Of a stretch of DNA of 55,565 nucleotides, positions 25,881-36,000 are shown in pieces. The stretch comes from Bacteroidota bacterium (GTDB lineage Bacteria; Bacteroidota; Bacteroidia; B-17B0; Aurantibacillaceae): the NCBI GenBank assembly GCA_013288015.1, contig JABDCR010000009.1:14065-69629 (forward strand), read 5' to 3'. The first letter of the stretch is position 1, and each line of letters begins with the position of its first letter. The translations under genes and the position numbers were made by a program. Under the pieces are notes generated by a model. That model was given only the letters and a program-made list of their open reading frames with translations, was not told where the DNA came from and made no database searches.

Positions 25881-27815
25881 ATGAAACAAATTTTAATTTT
25901 TACACTCCTGGTAATCAATACTGTTTTATACAGCCAAAACTCTTCCACTAAAAACGAAAAGGATCCGGAGATTTTTACCGTAGTTGAACAAATGCCTGAG
26001 TTTCCCGGTGGTGTAACAGAAATGATGAAGTACGTTCAAAAGAATATACATTACCCCGAAACTGAAAGAAACGCAGGCATTGAAGGTAAGTGTTTCGTAA
26101 AATTTGTAGTCGAACAAGATGGTTCAATCAGCAATGTCGAAGTTATAAAGGGCGTTCTTAATGGTCCCGGTTGCGATAAAGAAGCCGTACGGGTAATTAA
26201 AGGCATGCCTAATTGGGCTATTGGCAAACAAAATGGCAAACCTGTACGGGTATATTTTAATATTCCTATAGTTTTCAAACTTTCATCAGATGGGCAAGTA
26301 GCAAAAAAAGATTCATTAAAAAACAATAGTAACCCAACCATCCCACCTGTAAAAAATGAACAACCAAAAATTACCGAGCAACCAAAAAATATAGACTCAT
26401 TAAATACAGCATTAGAAAAATATACTAAAGCAATTGATTTAAAACCCAACAATGCAATTAATTACAATCAGCGTGGGCTCGTTAAACAAAAATTAGAAGA
26501 GTACCATAGTGCTATCGAAGATTATACAAAAGCCATTCAGTTAAATCCCAAATACGATACAGCCTACGTTAATCGAGGTTTCGCTAAACATCAATTAAAA
26601 AAAGATAGCGCCGCAATAATAGATTACAACAAAGCCATCGAAATTAGTACTACTTATTTTTTATCTTATCATAACCGGGGAATTTCTAAAAGCAATCTTA
26701 AAGATTACAAAGGCGCCATCGAAGATTTTAATAAAGCCATCGAGTTAAACCCTGAGTATTCCAAAGCGTATAACAATCGCGCTTATGCCAAAAAACAATT
26801 AAAAGAATATAAAGGTGCTGTCGAAGATTATAACAAGGCAATCCAATTAAATCCAAATTCCGCAAATTCATATTTTAACAGTGGCTTATGCAAACTTAAT
26901 TTAGAAGATTATGCAGGCACTATCGAAGATTATAACAAATTTATCAATTTAAATACTAAAGATGCAGATGCTTATTTTAATCGGGGCTTAGCAAAAAGCG
27001 AATTAAGCAATTATATAGGTGCTATCGAAGATTATACCCAGGCCATTCTATTAAACCCATCTTATGTAAAAGCTTATAACAATAGGGGCTATGCTAAAGA
27101 GCAGATAAAAAAATATGAGGAAGCAATTGAAGACTATGATAAAACAATTGAGTTAGATCCCCAAAATGCTTATCCATATAATAACAGGGGGCATTGCAAA
27201 CATTTGTTGGGCAATGATAATGACGCAATCCAGGATTTCAATAAGTCCATCGAATTAAATCCAAAAAACGATTGGGCATTTTTTTACCGGGGCGAAACCA
27301 ACAACAAACTAAATAATTTTGTAGGGGCAAGGTTCGATTTTTCAAAAGCTATCGAGTTAAACCCAAAGGCCGCTCGGTATTATAATTCCAGGGGCCTAAT
27401 GGAAAGCGAATTAAAAAATGATAGCATAGCAATTGTAGATTATAATAAAGCAATCCAATTAGCTCCAAAATATGCCATTGCTTATTTTAATAGAGGTTGG
27501 TCAAAAGCCGCTTTAGGAGATGAGTACGGAGCAATAGATGATTATACAAAAGCTGTCGAGTTAGAACCTAAGGGAATTAATGCTTATCATAATAGAGCTA
27601 ATTGCAAATGGCGATTAAAAAACTATACTGGCGCAATTAACGACTACACCAAATTAATCGAATCAAATCCAAGCAACGTTGCAGAGATTTATTCTTTAAG
27701 GGGTCAGGTTAAAAACCAATCAGGAGATAGAAATGGAGCTTGTAACGATTGGGCAACAGCAGATGAATTAGGAAATAGAGATGCCAGAATGTATTTAACT
27801 AAGTACTGCAAATAA
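25881..27815 (+). CDS. Periplasmic TonB_C-domain plus TPR-repeat protein
   Basis: The 644-residue protein has a signal peptide ending LYSQ. A TonB C-terminal-like domain at ~32-137 (QMPEFPGGVTEMMKYVQKNI, CFVKFVVEQDGSISNVEVI, VRVYFNIPIVFKL) follows, without the usual TonB membrane anchor. A long run of about 13 TPRs of 34 residues fills ~165-630 (consensus AIEDYNKAIELNPKYAxAYxNRGxAKxxLKxY). It is most likely a periplasmic scaffold. The next gene, 23 bp downstream, encodes a TPR-containing histidine kinase, so this protein may feed an envelope signal to it. Confidence 0.88.
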   Translation: MKQILIFTLLVINTVLYSQNSSTKNEKDPEIFTVVEQMPEFPGGVTEMMKYVQKNIHYPETERNAGIEGKCFVKFVVEQDGSISNVEVIKGVLNGPGCDKEAVRVIKGMPNWAIGKQNGKPVRVYFNIPIVFKLSSDGQVAKKDSLKNNSNPTIPPVKNEQPKITEQPKNIDSLNTALEKYTKAIDLKPNNAINYNQRGLVKQKLEEYHSAIEDYTKAIQLNPKYDTAYVNRGFAKHQLKKDSAAIIDYNKAIEISTTYFLSYHNRGISKSNLKDYKGAIEDFNKAIELNPEYSKAYNNRAYAKKQLKEYKGAVEDYNKAIQLNPNSANSYFNSGLCKLNLEDYAGTIEDYNKFINLNTKDADAYFNRGLAKSELSNYIGAIEDYTQAILLNPSYVKAYNNRGYAKEQIKKYEEAIEDYDKTIELDPQNAYPYNNRGHCKHLLGNDNDAIQDFNKSIELNPKNDWAFFYRGETNNKLNNFVGARFDFSKAIELNPKAARYYNSRGLMESELKNDSIAIVDYNKAIQLAPKYAIAYFNRGWSKAALGDEYGAIDDYTKAVELEPKGINAYHNRANCKWRLKNYTGAINDYTKLIESNPSNVAEIYSLRGQVKNQSGDRNGACNDWATADELGNRDARMYLTKYCK

Positions 27816-27838
27816 ACTAATTACTTATTTCATTTAAA

Positions 27839-29716
27839 ATGAAGAGAGTAGTCTGCATAATTATATCTGTTTTCTTCATTTGTCATTCAAATTTGTTTGC
27901 AGGCAATAATTTAGATGTTTATAAAGAAAAACTAGTTACTTACCGATACACCAAGTATTTAGATTCGGTCAAATTTTATTTCAACAAAGTATTACCACTG
28001 GCTCTAAAACAAAACGACTCGGTTTCTGTTTTTTATTTATACAAACATTTGGGCGATGCCTATGAGCATCATCACTTTATCGATTCTACTTTAAAAATGT
28101 ACGATGTTTGCGAAAAATATATACCAGCAAACAATTATAAATTAAAAGCATTTTTAGTAAACGATAAAGCCTACACCTATCATTTGCTTTATGATGATGA
28201 TAAATCGGCCGAGTTAAGATTGCAAGCACTTGAGCTTGCCAAAATATCAGGCGATAAGCGCGAAATAGCAAATGTTACGCTTGATGTTGCGGCAGGTTTT
28301 GCCGAAATAAATTTATATAAACAGGCCGAACAATATTATTTACAATCTATTCAGCTGGCACAATCTTCAAACGATACTGCTATGCTATCTTATGCTTATC
28401 GTTATTATGGTGCGTATTTAATAAACGTACATCAATATAATGCAGCACAAATTAATTTAAGTAAGGCACTGCAATTATCGGGTGTTTTAAAAGATTCTAT
28501 TTCGCTGGCTTTTACCTGGCATCACCTGGCCGATTATTATTGGAATGTAAAAAAAACCGACAGTTGTTTTTATGTGGCTAAAAAAGCCGAAGGCATTTGG
28601 GAGCGCAGAGCCGAGTATATCGACCTATCGGCTGTTTGTATGCAAATGGGTAAGTACTATTTAGTATTAAATAATTATGTCGATGCAGAGTACTATTTAA
28701 AAAAATCCGAAAAATATATTTTAAACGATATCTATTTTAACGAAACCCTTTGGGGCAACCTGGCCGATTTGTACAATAAAAAAGGCAACACCAAATTGGC
28801 TTTCGATTATTTGCTGCGTGCTAAAAAACTGACTGAAGAAATTAAAGAAAAAGAAAAAGCAGCTAAAGCATTAGGATTGCAATTAAAATTTGAAACCGAC
28901 CAAAAAGAAATTGAAATAAAAAAAGAAAAAGAAGGCCGTGCCTTAGCCGATTTAAACTCAAAAAACAAAACCGCGCAACGCAATATTATTTTTATGGTAC
29001 TGGTGTTTATAGTAATTATGTTGGCTATTATTGTTTTTGCTTATTTTAAAATAAAAGATAAAAACAAACTACTGAACAAATCAAATACCGATTTAGAAAA
29101 CCTGGCGCATCAAAAACAAATTCTTTTAAAAGAAGTGCATCATAGAGTAAAAAATAATTTAACCACACTAAAAAGTTTATTTTACCTGCAAGCCAAATCA
29201 TCCGATAAAGCAGAGGTTAAACTTGCTTTAGAAGAATGCCAGCAACGCATACAATCAATGGCGCTTATACACCAAAGTTTGTACGAAGAAAACGAGAACG
29301 AAAAAATAGAATTTCTGCATTTTTTAAAACAACTTTTTAATGAGTTAGAGTTATCAAGCAAACCCGCCGATAAAGAAATCGAAATTGAGTATAAGGGCAT
29401 GAATATAGAATTAGATATGTCAACCGCTTTGTTTTTAGGTTTAATATTAAATGAGTTGGCAACCAATTCGTTTAAATATGCTTTTACTCAAAGAGCAATA
29501 GGTAAAATTGGTGTTGAGTTACAAAAAGCAACTAATAAATTAACTGTAATTTATTATGATAGTGGCAATGGATTATCTTTTGATTATGAAGAGGGTAAGG
29601 GAGGTTTTGGTTTTAAATTAATGCGTATTTTAACACAGCAAATTAATGCAACCATAACATATCAAAAATTACCTGACGCATCGCAGTTTAAAATAGAGAT
29701 ACCGCTTGAACAATAA
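27839..29716 (+). CDS. TPR-domain sensor histidine kinase (HisKA_2 type)
   Basis: The 625-residue protein has a signal peptide ending NLFAG. A periplasmic TPR solenoid spans ~40-330, a charged coiled coil ~330-380 and one transmembrane helix ~382-404. The cytosolic HisKA_2 helix carries KEVHHRVKNNLTTLKSLF (phospho-His H434 or H435). HATPase_c covers ~500-622 (LILNELATNSFKYAF, YYDSGNGLS, GGFGFKLMRIL). This layout (secreted TPR, one helix, HisKA_2 kinase) is widespread in Bacteroidota. The stop codon overlaps the start of the LytTR regulator by 11 bp, making that protein its likely partner. Confidence 0.93.
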   Translation: MKRVVCIIISVFFICHSNLFAGNNLDVYKEKLVTYRYTKYLDSVKFYFNKVLPLALKQNDSVSVFYLYKHLGDAYEHHHFIDSTLKMYDVCEKYIPANNYKLKAFLVNDKAYTYHLLYDDDKSAELRLQALELAKISGDKREIANVTLDVAAGFAEINLYKQAEQYYLQSIQLAQSSNDTAMLSYAYRYYGAYLINVHQYNAAQINLSKALQLSGVLKDSISLAFTWHHLADYYWNVKKTDSCFYVAKKAEGIWERRAEYIDLSAVCMQMGKYYLVLNNYVDAEYYLKKSEKYILNDIYFNETLWGNLADLYNKKGNTKLAFDYLLRAKKLTEEIKEKEKAAKALGLQLKFETDQKEIEIKKEKEGRALADLNSKNKTAQRNIIFMVLVFIVIMLAIIVFAYFKIKDKNKLLNKSNTDLENLAHQKQILLKEVHHRVKNNLTTLKSLFYLQAKSSDKAEVKLALEECQQRIQSMALIHQSLYEENENEKIEFLHFLKQLFNELELSSKPADKEIEIEYKGMNIELDMSTALFLGLILNELATNSFKYAFTQRAIGKIGVELQKATNKLTVIYYDSGNGLSFDYEEGKGGFGFKLMRILTQQINATITYQKLPDASQFKIEIPLEQ

Positions 29717-30398
29717 CCTGAACATACTAATTATTGAAGACGAATTACTGATAGCCGAAATGCTAAAAGAAATGTTGTTAGAGCTTGGATATAAGGTAGC
29801 AGCCATTGCAAAAAATTACGCCACAGCTACCGACATTTTAAAAAAACAAAGCGATATAAATTTTGCCATTTTAGATATAAACCTTAGCGAAACTAAAACA
29901 GGTTTAGATGTGGCAAAAAAAATAAACGATGAATTTAAAATCCCTTTTATTTTTCTTACCTCCTATTCTGATAAAAAAACATTTAAAGAAGCTGTTGAAT
30001 TAAAACCCGAAGCCTATTTAATAAAACCATTTAGCAAAATGGATTTATTTACCACCTTAGAAATTATTAAGGCTCGCACTTTAGATGCCGAAAAAACCAT
30101 TGTTATAAAAGACGGACATTTAAGCGTTAAAGTAAAACTATCATCCATCCTATGGCTTAAAAGCGAAAACATTTATGTTGAGGTAAAAACAAACGAAAAA
30201 ACATTTGTGGTTCGCAACAGCTTAGATAAATTTTTAGAAGAATTAAACGATGACATTTTCTTTCGCATACACCGTTCCTACGCCGTAAATGTAAACCATG
30301 TAAAAGCTGTTAATGGGCAGTATGTAATTATTGGCGAAGAAAAAATTCCGCTCTCGCGCAAATTCCGTGATGATTTATTGATAAAGTTTAGCGCTTAG
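29706..30398 (+). CDS. LytTR-family response regulator
   Basis: The 230-residue protein has a receiver domain at 1-120 with E11/D12 and phosphoacceptor D57 (AILDINLSETKTGLDV), then K107-region residues in YLIKPF. The LytTR DNA-binding domain covers ~130-230 (ILWLKSENIYVEVKTNEKT, RIHRSYAVNVNHV, EKIPLSRKFRDDL). A TTG start at 29706 lies inside the end of the kinase gene, so translation is coupled. LytTR proteins bind direct repeats and often control envelope or exopolysaccharide genes; the target here may include the secreted protein gene immediately downstream, but this is unproven. Confidence 0.93.
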   Translation: MNNNLNILIIEDELLIAEMLKEMLLELGYKVAAIAKNYATATDILKKQSDINFAILDINLSETKTGLDVAKKINDEFKIPFIFLTSYSDKKTFKEAVELKPEAYLIKPFSKMDLFTTLEIIKARTLDAEKTIVIKDGHLSVKVKLSSILWLKSENIYVEVKTNEKTFVVRNSLDKFLEELNDDIFFRIHRSYAVNVNHVKAVNGQYVIIGEEKIPLSRKFRDDLLIKFSA

Positions 30399-30557
30399 TT
30401 CTCAGTCCGAACACAGCAAAAAATCTAATTCAGCATTTAAAATGTACAATTCAACATTTCTAAATGTCAAACTCATACAAAAAAACGTCGTTCACAACAT
30501 TTTTCTTTCGGGTTTTTTAAATGTTTTTACTTTTACCTAAAATTTAAAACAAAAAAT

Positions 30558-33500
30558 ATGAAGAAATTATTTACAATTATTGCCATCGCTTTTTCCATGA
30601 TGGCCATGTCGCAAAACTATATTGTTTCGGGCTCGTTTAATTCTAGCGAAAACGGCACTTATACACCTGCCGGCACTTGCAATAGCAAGCCAACTTATAC
30701 GCTATCAAGTGGAGGAAATACATACACTATTATTTGGGCTGGCAGTTATTGGACGGTAGGTCAATTAACTGGCCCTTGCTCCGTTTTTCCCGATTATTTT
30801 AACTCATCTACTTCGGCTACGGCGCCCACCGGAAGCACCGGATGGGGAGGGATTACAGTTGCCGTAGCTGCTGATAATATAATGTATAGTGCAAGCTATA
30901 TGGCAGAGTCGGTTAATGACGATGGCACTGTACCGGGCACAACCACGGTAGTTTTAAATCCGTTTACGGGGGGGCAAGGCTTTACGGGTTCAAACGGCGA
31001 AGATTATGCTGCCACGGGTAAAATTATTTTTGCCAATGTACCGGCAGGCCTTACGCTACATGCCATAAAAACAAATAATACTATTGCGGTAACATTTACG
31101 GGTGCTGCACCGGCAAATAATAATGTAAATAACACCTATGTTACTTTACAATTTGCCAATAGCGCATTTGCTGTTGGTACAGCAACCACAGTAATTAACT
31201 ATAACGATAGCATACAAATATTTTTCCGCCAGCAAGTTAATGTAAGTGCTTGTAGTCAGTATACCACTGTTTCGGCAGCCATTGCAGCAGCAACCCCGTT
31301 TGATGTAATTGCAATTGGTGCGGGCACTTTTACCGACTCTTTAGTAATAAACATGCCATTAACTTTTAAAGGCATGGGTGCCAATAAAACTATTATACAA
31401 GCTAATGCCACACCGGGTGCTGCTCGCAAACCGGTTTTTACTGTTAACTCGGGTTCAGTAGAATTTTATGATATGACAATCCAAAACGGATATGCCTTTC
31501 AAAATAGTAACGGTCAAAGTTTGGGCGGTGGTGTTTGTATGACCTCAAACACGGGTTCCGATAAATTAAAAATGGTTAATTGTAAAGTAAGTAACAATCA
31601 GGCATATGGTAATGCAAGTGCTTGGGTAGCGGGTGGCGGAATATGTACCAACGGAGCTTTAACGCTTCAAAATTGCGAAATATCAAACAACAGCATTTCA
31701 ACCGCAAACAATAAAGGCAATATATATGGCGGTGGTATTTTTACAGGGGGCAGCGATACGCTACGCATTATTAACTCCACCATTAGCGGAAATCAATCAA
31801 TAGGAACAACATCGGGTTCTTTGTGTGGCCTTGGTGGTGGTGTTTACAGTTATGCAGTATCTTATATTGTAAACACAACTGTAACAAATAATAGTGCAAC
31901 ATATCATTCTGGTGGAATTTATTTAGAAGCCGGTTTTAATGATCAGTTACTAAATTCTATTTTTTATGGTAACATCGCATCAAGTGGTATCGATGTTGGT
32001 TTATATAGTAATACAGTTATAGATTCTAACTGTATAATTGGTGGGTATAATATTCGTAACGGAGGAACATTAACATCCGTAAATGCAATAAATGCAAACC
32101 CTATGTTGTCTCCTTTAGCTAATAATGGCGGTACTACATCTACACATGCATTGCAAGCAGGCAGCCCTGCTATCGATGCAAGTTTGGCAAGCCCTAACAC
32201 CACCACACAAGACCAACGCTATTATGTAGCCCTTGGTGTAAGAGACCTTGGTGCTTTTGAGTTTAATGGAACAACACAAACATATACCAACTATCCTTTT
32301 ATTGGGGTTATGAATAACAACAACCCGCAAGTAATTTGTATGGGCACAGGTTACACAATTAATAACCATACATACACAGTTGCAGGTACCTATAAGGATA
32401 CTTTGGTTGGTGCAAGCTCACATGGTTGCGATAGTTTAGTTGTAACTACACTTACGGTAAATCCGGCTCCAACACTTAGTGTAAACACCGCAGCTATTTG
32501 TACAGGGGCAACAGTTACCTTAACAGTAAGCGGCACTGCAACTACTTATACATGGAGTACCAGCGCAACCACGGCATCAATATCTGTTACACCAAGTGTA
32601 ACAGCAACTTATAGCGTTACAAGTTCAATTGGTAATTGTTCAGTAACTGCGGTATCTACCGTAACAGTAACACCATCATTTACACCAACAATTACTATTA
32701 CCGAGTTTGTACCATTTGCTCCTTTTGTAAACGTGGCAACCGGCGGCACAGCTACTGCTAATAATAATTATGGTGGTAACGATGCCATGTATGCATTTGA
32801 TGGCGATACAGTAATAAATGGTTGGGGCTCAGCATCTGGTGGTTTACCTGCATGGTTAGCTTACGATTTTGGAACAGGTAACAGTAAAATAATTAACGAA
32901 TATTCTATTTTTTGCTCATCGCAAATGACAGGCGGATGGGGTAGCGCAAGCTACGACCCTCAAATATGGACTTTTGAAGGCTTTAACGGTACTACTTGGA
33001 TTATACTTGATGCGCAAATAGATAATAACCCTGTACAAGATATTTGGAAAAATTATCGTTTTGCTAACAGCACTGCGTACCAAATGTATCGCATTAATAT
33101 AAGCAACACCCAAGATGGAAGTTATGCTATGGTAACCGAGTTACGTATGGGCTTAAGCAATGTTACAAATCATAACTGCGGCAACCAATTATTTATAGCT
33201 GCTAACGATACAAGCCAAAAACCATTTACGTACCAGTGGCAATTAAATGGTTCGAACGTTGGTACTAGTAACGATAGTTTAAGCCTTGCATCATTCCACC
33301 AAAACGATATGTTAGTTTGTGTGCTTAACACTACGGCTGCATGTGCAACTACTAACACGCTTACATCAAACACATTAACCATAAATCATGGCCCGGTAAA
33401 TGCAATAGCAAGTGTAAACGGCACAACACTTACAACAGCTGCAGTTGCAGGCGCAACTTATCAGTGGGTAAATTGCAATACGGGTAATTCCGCTATTGCA

Positions 33501-33869
33501 GGTGCTACTAATCAATCATATGTAGCTACAACTAATGGTAGTTATGCAGTAGTAGTAGTAACTGCAAATGGCTGTGCAGATACATCAGCTTGCGCAAGCG
33601 TAACTACAGTTGGCATCGATAATTTTAATGCAACAAGTAGTTCAGTAACCATTTATCCAAATCCAAACAACGGTAATTTTGTTGTTACAACAACCAATCC
33701 TGCTAAAACCATTTTAGTAACCGATATATTGGGTAATGAAATATTTTCAGTTACTCCTAACAACAACACAACTACTATAAGTTTAAATACACAAGCTAAC
33801 GGAATTTATTTCGTAAAAATAATTTCTGATAATGCGCAAACAGTTAAACGAATAGTAATTAACAACTAA
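30558..33869 (+). CDS. Secreted parallel beta-helix protein with discoidin-like domain, T9SS type A
   Basis: The 1103-residue protein has a signal peptide ending MAMSQ. The N-terminal ~200 residues are a beta-rich domain. A right-handed beta-helix at ~225-560 has stacked NSTISGN and NTTVTNNSATYHSGGIYL type rungs, closing with the choice-of-anchor-Q motif (NNGGTTSTHALQAGSPAID, DLGAFEF). An Ig-like segment and an F5/8-type C-like domain at ~715-870 (NDAMYAFDGD, WLAYDFGTG, MYRINISN) follow. The type A sorting domain starts VTIYPNPNNGNF. Pectin-lyase-like folds can be polysaccharide lyases or adhesins; I see no lyase signature, so adhesion is favoured. The last 22 residues equal those of the protein at 9752. 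Confidence 0.9.
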   Translation: MKKLFTIIAIAFSMMAMSQNYIVSGSFNSSENGTYTPAGTCNSKPTYTLSSGGNTYTIIWAGSYWTVGQLTGPCSVFPDYFNSSTSATAPTGSTGWGGITVAVAADNIMYSASYMAESVNDDGTVPGTTTVVLNPFTGGQGFTGSNGEDYAATGKIIFANVPAGLTLHAIKTNNTIAVTFTGAAPANNNVNNTYVTLQFANSAFAVGTATTVINYNDSIQIFFRQQVNVSACSQYTTVSAAIAAATPFDVIAIGAGTFTDSLVINMPLTFKGMGANKTIIQANATPGAARKPVFTVNSGSVEFYDMTIQNGYAFQNSNGQSLGGGVCMTSNTGSDKLKMVNCKVSNNQAYGNASAWVAGGGICTNGALTLQNCEISNNSISTANNKGNIYGGGIFTGGSDTLRIINSTISGNQSIGTTSGSLCGLGGGVYSYAVSYIVNTTVTNNSATYHSGGIYLEAGFNDQLLNSIFYGNIASSGIDVGLYSNTVIDSNCIIGGYNIRNGGTLTSVNAINANPMLSPLANNGGTTSTHALQAGSPAIDASLASPNTTTQDQRYYVALGVRDLGAFEFNGTTQTYTNYPFIGVMNNNNPQVICMGTGYTINNHTYTVAGTYKDTLVGASSHGCDSLVVTTLTVNPAPTLSVNTAAICTGATVTLTVSGTATTYTWSTSATTASISVTPSVTATYSVTSSIGNCSVTAVSTVTVTPSFTPTITITEFVPFAPFVNVATGGTATANNNYGGNDAMYAFDGDTVINGWGSASGGLPAWLAYDFGTGNSKIINEYSIFCSSQMTGGWGSASYDPQIWTFEGFNGTTWIILDAQIDNNPVQDIWKNYRFANSTAYQMYRINISNTQDGSYAMVTELRMGLSNVTNHNCGNQLFIAANDTSQKPFTYQWQLNGSNVGTSNDSLSLASFHQNDMLVCVLNTTAACATTNTLTSNTLTINHGPVNAIASVNGTTLTTAAVAGATYQWVNCNTGNSAIAGATNQSYVATTNGSYAVVVVTANGCADTSACASVTTVGIDNFNATSSSVTIYPNPNNGNFVVTTTNPAKTILVTDILGNEIFSVTPNNNTTTISLNTQANGIYFVKIISDNAQTVKRIVINN

Positions 33870-33897
33870 AATGGCGAAGTAATTTATTAGGTATCAT

Positions 33898-33936
33898 AAA
33901 ACAATAAAGCCACTTTAAAAGTGGCTTTATTGTTTT
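33898..33936. terminator. Bidirectional terminator
   Basis: AAAACAATAAAGCCACTTT (33898-33916) is the exact reverse complement of 33918-33936. The long stem with A and T flanks lies between convergent genes ending at 33869 and 33960. Confidence 0.93.
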
Positions 33937-33959
33937 AAAAAGTGAAATTATAAGTGCTC

Positions 33960-35438
33960 TTACTTACTAATTACAAGTACGCTTTTCTCACTATTTCCAC
34001 CACCGGTAACGCTTACAAAATAATTTCCCGCAGGATAAGTAGAAGTGTCAAATTGCAAATCCAAATCACCTGTACCTTTCACAGCTTTCCGGTTGGTAAT
34101 TTCGCGGCCGTTTATATCAGTAATCCTAACCAACAAATCGCCACTGTAAACAGAAGAGTAATGCAACGTAAAGTTTTTTGAAGTTGGATTAGGAAATATA
34201 TTCAGGCTTTTTGAACTAGCACTATTATCCAATTTTATACCGGTTGTACCACTGCATGATGGAGAAGAAGACTTATTGAAAGTAAGTGAGTCAATCAATG
34301 TATTCGAACTGTTATACGCTGTCATTTTTATTTCGCAACCATTCACACTAAAATAAGCATAGTTATAGGTGCTATTAAAAATATTTATAGCCCATGCATC
34401 AGGTGTAGATGATTGTGTATACAAACCTGCTCCGGCTCCTCCCGAAACAATCTCACATCTACCCTGACCTGCCTGACTTCCAAAAGTGGTAACAGGTACA
34501 GTAGAACTCACATTAAGGTTAACAGGAAATGAACGCTGATAATTATGGTCATGTCCCGTAAGTACAAGATCTACCCCATAGTCATCAAAAGCTTTCCATA
34601 CAGTAGAACGATAAGAATTCATATCGCCTGAGTGAGCTCCATCAGTAAAAAAACAATGATGGCATGAAACAATTTTCCAAACTATAGCAGGATTGCTATT
34701 GGCGGCTGCAAGTGTGCTTCGCAGCCATGCAAGCTGATTGGCATTACCGGCATCATTTGTATTTATAGTAATAAACAGGCAGTTGCCATATGTAAACGAA
34801 TAATAAAGATTGGTACCATTAACTCTCGGTAAATCCCAAAGGTTAGTAAACAAGGCTGTATCTGCCGCATCATGGTTACCCATTGCATGAAAAACAAGAT
34901 TGTTGGGTAAAAATCCGCTTACAGCACTAAAGAAAGTATTATACTGTGAACTAGAATTGCCTGAAAGTGTTAAATCTCCATTAAACAATGTAAACGTAGG
35001 GTGACGGGCTATAGCCAAATTGGTAACAGAAGTGAGCACGGAAGGATAATCCCTGCAGTCGCCCATAGAACAAAAAGTGAAAGCATTTGTATTCAAAGGA
35101 GGTGCGGTGGTATATGTACCAGCCGATCCCCAAGTATGAGCATTTGAATCGTATAGTTTATAATAAATTGTTGAATTGGCAGTTACAGTAGGAAAAATAT
35201 ATTTAAAAAAATAGGTTCCCGATACATAACCCGTACGGCGGGTTCCTTTAATGCTTCCTTTTTCGTAAGATGAAGTATAACCCCATTTTACAGAATCAGC
35301 TGTGCCAGTACTGCTCCAGGTTAGGGTTAACCCGTTAAGCGGATCGGTGGTGGTTCCCCAGCGAATTTGACTGATAGTAGCATCCGCAAGAAACGAAAGT
35401 CCTAATATAAACGATAAGGTGATAATTGTTTTTTTCAT
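33960..35438 (-). CDS. Purple-acid-phosphatase-like metallophosphoesterase, T9SS type A
   Basis: The 492-residue secreted protein has a signal peptide at ~1-20. An N-terminal fibronectin-like domain at ~22-115 (ISQIRWGTTTDPLNGLTLTW) is typical of purple acid phosphatases. The calcineurin-type domain at ~115-370 has metal-site motifs SMGDCRD, FNGDLTL, MGNHDAAD, SCHHCFF and LTGHDHNYQR. The C-terminal ~75 residues (IFPNPTSKNFTLHY onward) are a type A T9SS signal. It would hydrolyse phosphoesters outside the cell, probably for phosphate scavenging; the substrate is unknown. The gene is monocistronic on the minus strand. Confidence 0.93.
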   Translation of the reverse strand: MKKTIITLSFILGLSFLADATISQIRWGTTTDPLNGLTLTWSSTGTADSVKWGYTSSYEKGSIKGTRRTGYVSGTYFFKYIFPTVTANSTIYYKLYDSNAHTWGSAGTYTTAPPLNTNAFTFCSMGDCRDYPSVLTSVTNLAIARHPTFTLFNGDLTLSGNSSSQYNTFFSAVSGFLPNNLVFHAMGNHDAADTALFTNLWDLPRVNGTNLYYSFTYGNCLFITINTNDAGNANQLAWLRSTLAAANSNPAIVWKIVSCHHCFFTDGAHSGDMNSYRSTVWKAFDDYGVDLVLTGHDHNYQRSFPVNLNVSSTVPVTTFGSQAGQGRCEIVSGGAGAGLYTQSSTPDAWAINIFNSTYNYAYFSVNGCEIKMTAYNSSNTLIDSLTFNKSSSPSCSGTTGIKLDNSASSKSLNIFPNPTSKNFTLHYSSVYSGDLLVRITDINGREITNRKAVKGTGDLDLQFDTSTYPAGNYFVSVTGGGNSEKSVLVISK

Positions 35439-35606
35439 TTGAAATAATTTGAGCAGCTAAAATAATGCATTTGAAGTATAAAATGCATTACAATTATGTT
35501 AATTCTAATTCAAATCCGAAGAGCTTTTTAACAACTCGATTAGGAAGCCCAAGAGGTTTCGGCACACAACCGGATTGAAATTCTACATATATTCGTATCA
35601 GAAAAA

Positions 35607-35927
35607 ATGCAAAAAACAGCGCGCAAGTTTTATCGGGTAATGTTAGGTTTTTGTGCCATTATATTGGCATGTATTTTATCAGATGGGTGCAGTACATCCC
35701 CAAAAGTTGCTGCAACCGTTGCCCCCAGTCCCGAAGAAACAGCATGGAGAACGGCTTGCAGTAAATGCCATACACTGGATGATGCAAACCCAAGGGGTTA
35801 TCCGGCTTCACAATGGCCTCGTATAGTAAACAACATGCAAAACAAAAATGGGGGTAATCAATTCAGCGATGAACAAAAGGATTTGATTATCAAATATCTT
35901 GTAGCTAATGCTATAATCAAGAATTAA
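35607..35927 (+). CDS. Small monohaem cytochrome c lipoprotein
   Basis: The 106-residue protein has an N-terminal hydrophobic stretch with a lipobox-like LSDGC (Cys near 28). The haem-binding motif is ACSKCHTLDD, and a methionine in VNNMQNK is the likely distal ligand. This is the minimal class I cytochrome c fold, as found in electron carriers and small sulfite- or thiosulfate-related cytochromes. It could accept electrons from a periplasmic dehydrogenase such as the TsdA-like protein at 24655, but they are 10 kb apart and the link is speculative. A strong terminator follows. Confidence 0.9.
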   Translation: MQKTARKFYRVMLGFCAIILACILSDGCSTSPKVAATVAPSPEETAWRTACSKCHTLDDANPRGYPASQWPRIVNNMQNKNGGNQFSDEQKDLIIKYLVANAIIKN

Positions 35928-35946
35928 GCGGCAATTCAAACTACAA

Positions 35947-35980
35947 AAAACGCCGCTTAAAATATTCTAAGCGGCGTTTT
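35947..35980. terminator. Bidirectional terminator
   Basis: AAAACGCCGCTTA (35947-35959) pairs perfectly with TAAGCGGCGTTTT (35968-35980) around an 8 nt loop, between convergent genes ending at 35927 and 36001. Confidence 0.94.
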
Positions 35981-36000
35981 GTTTAAAAATGCAGTAACGT

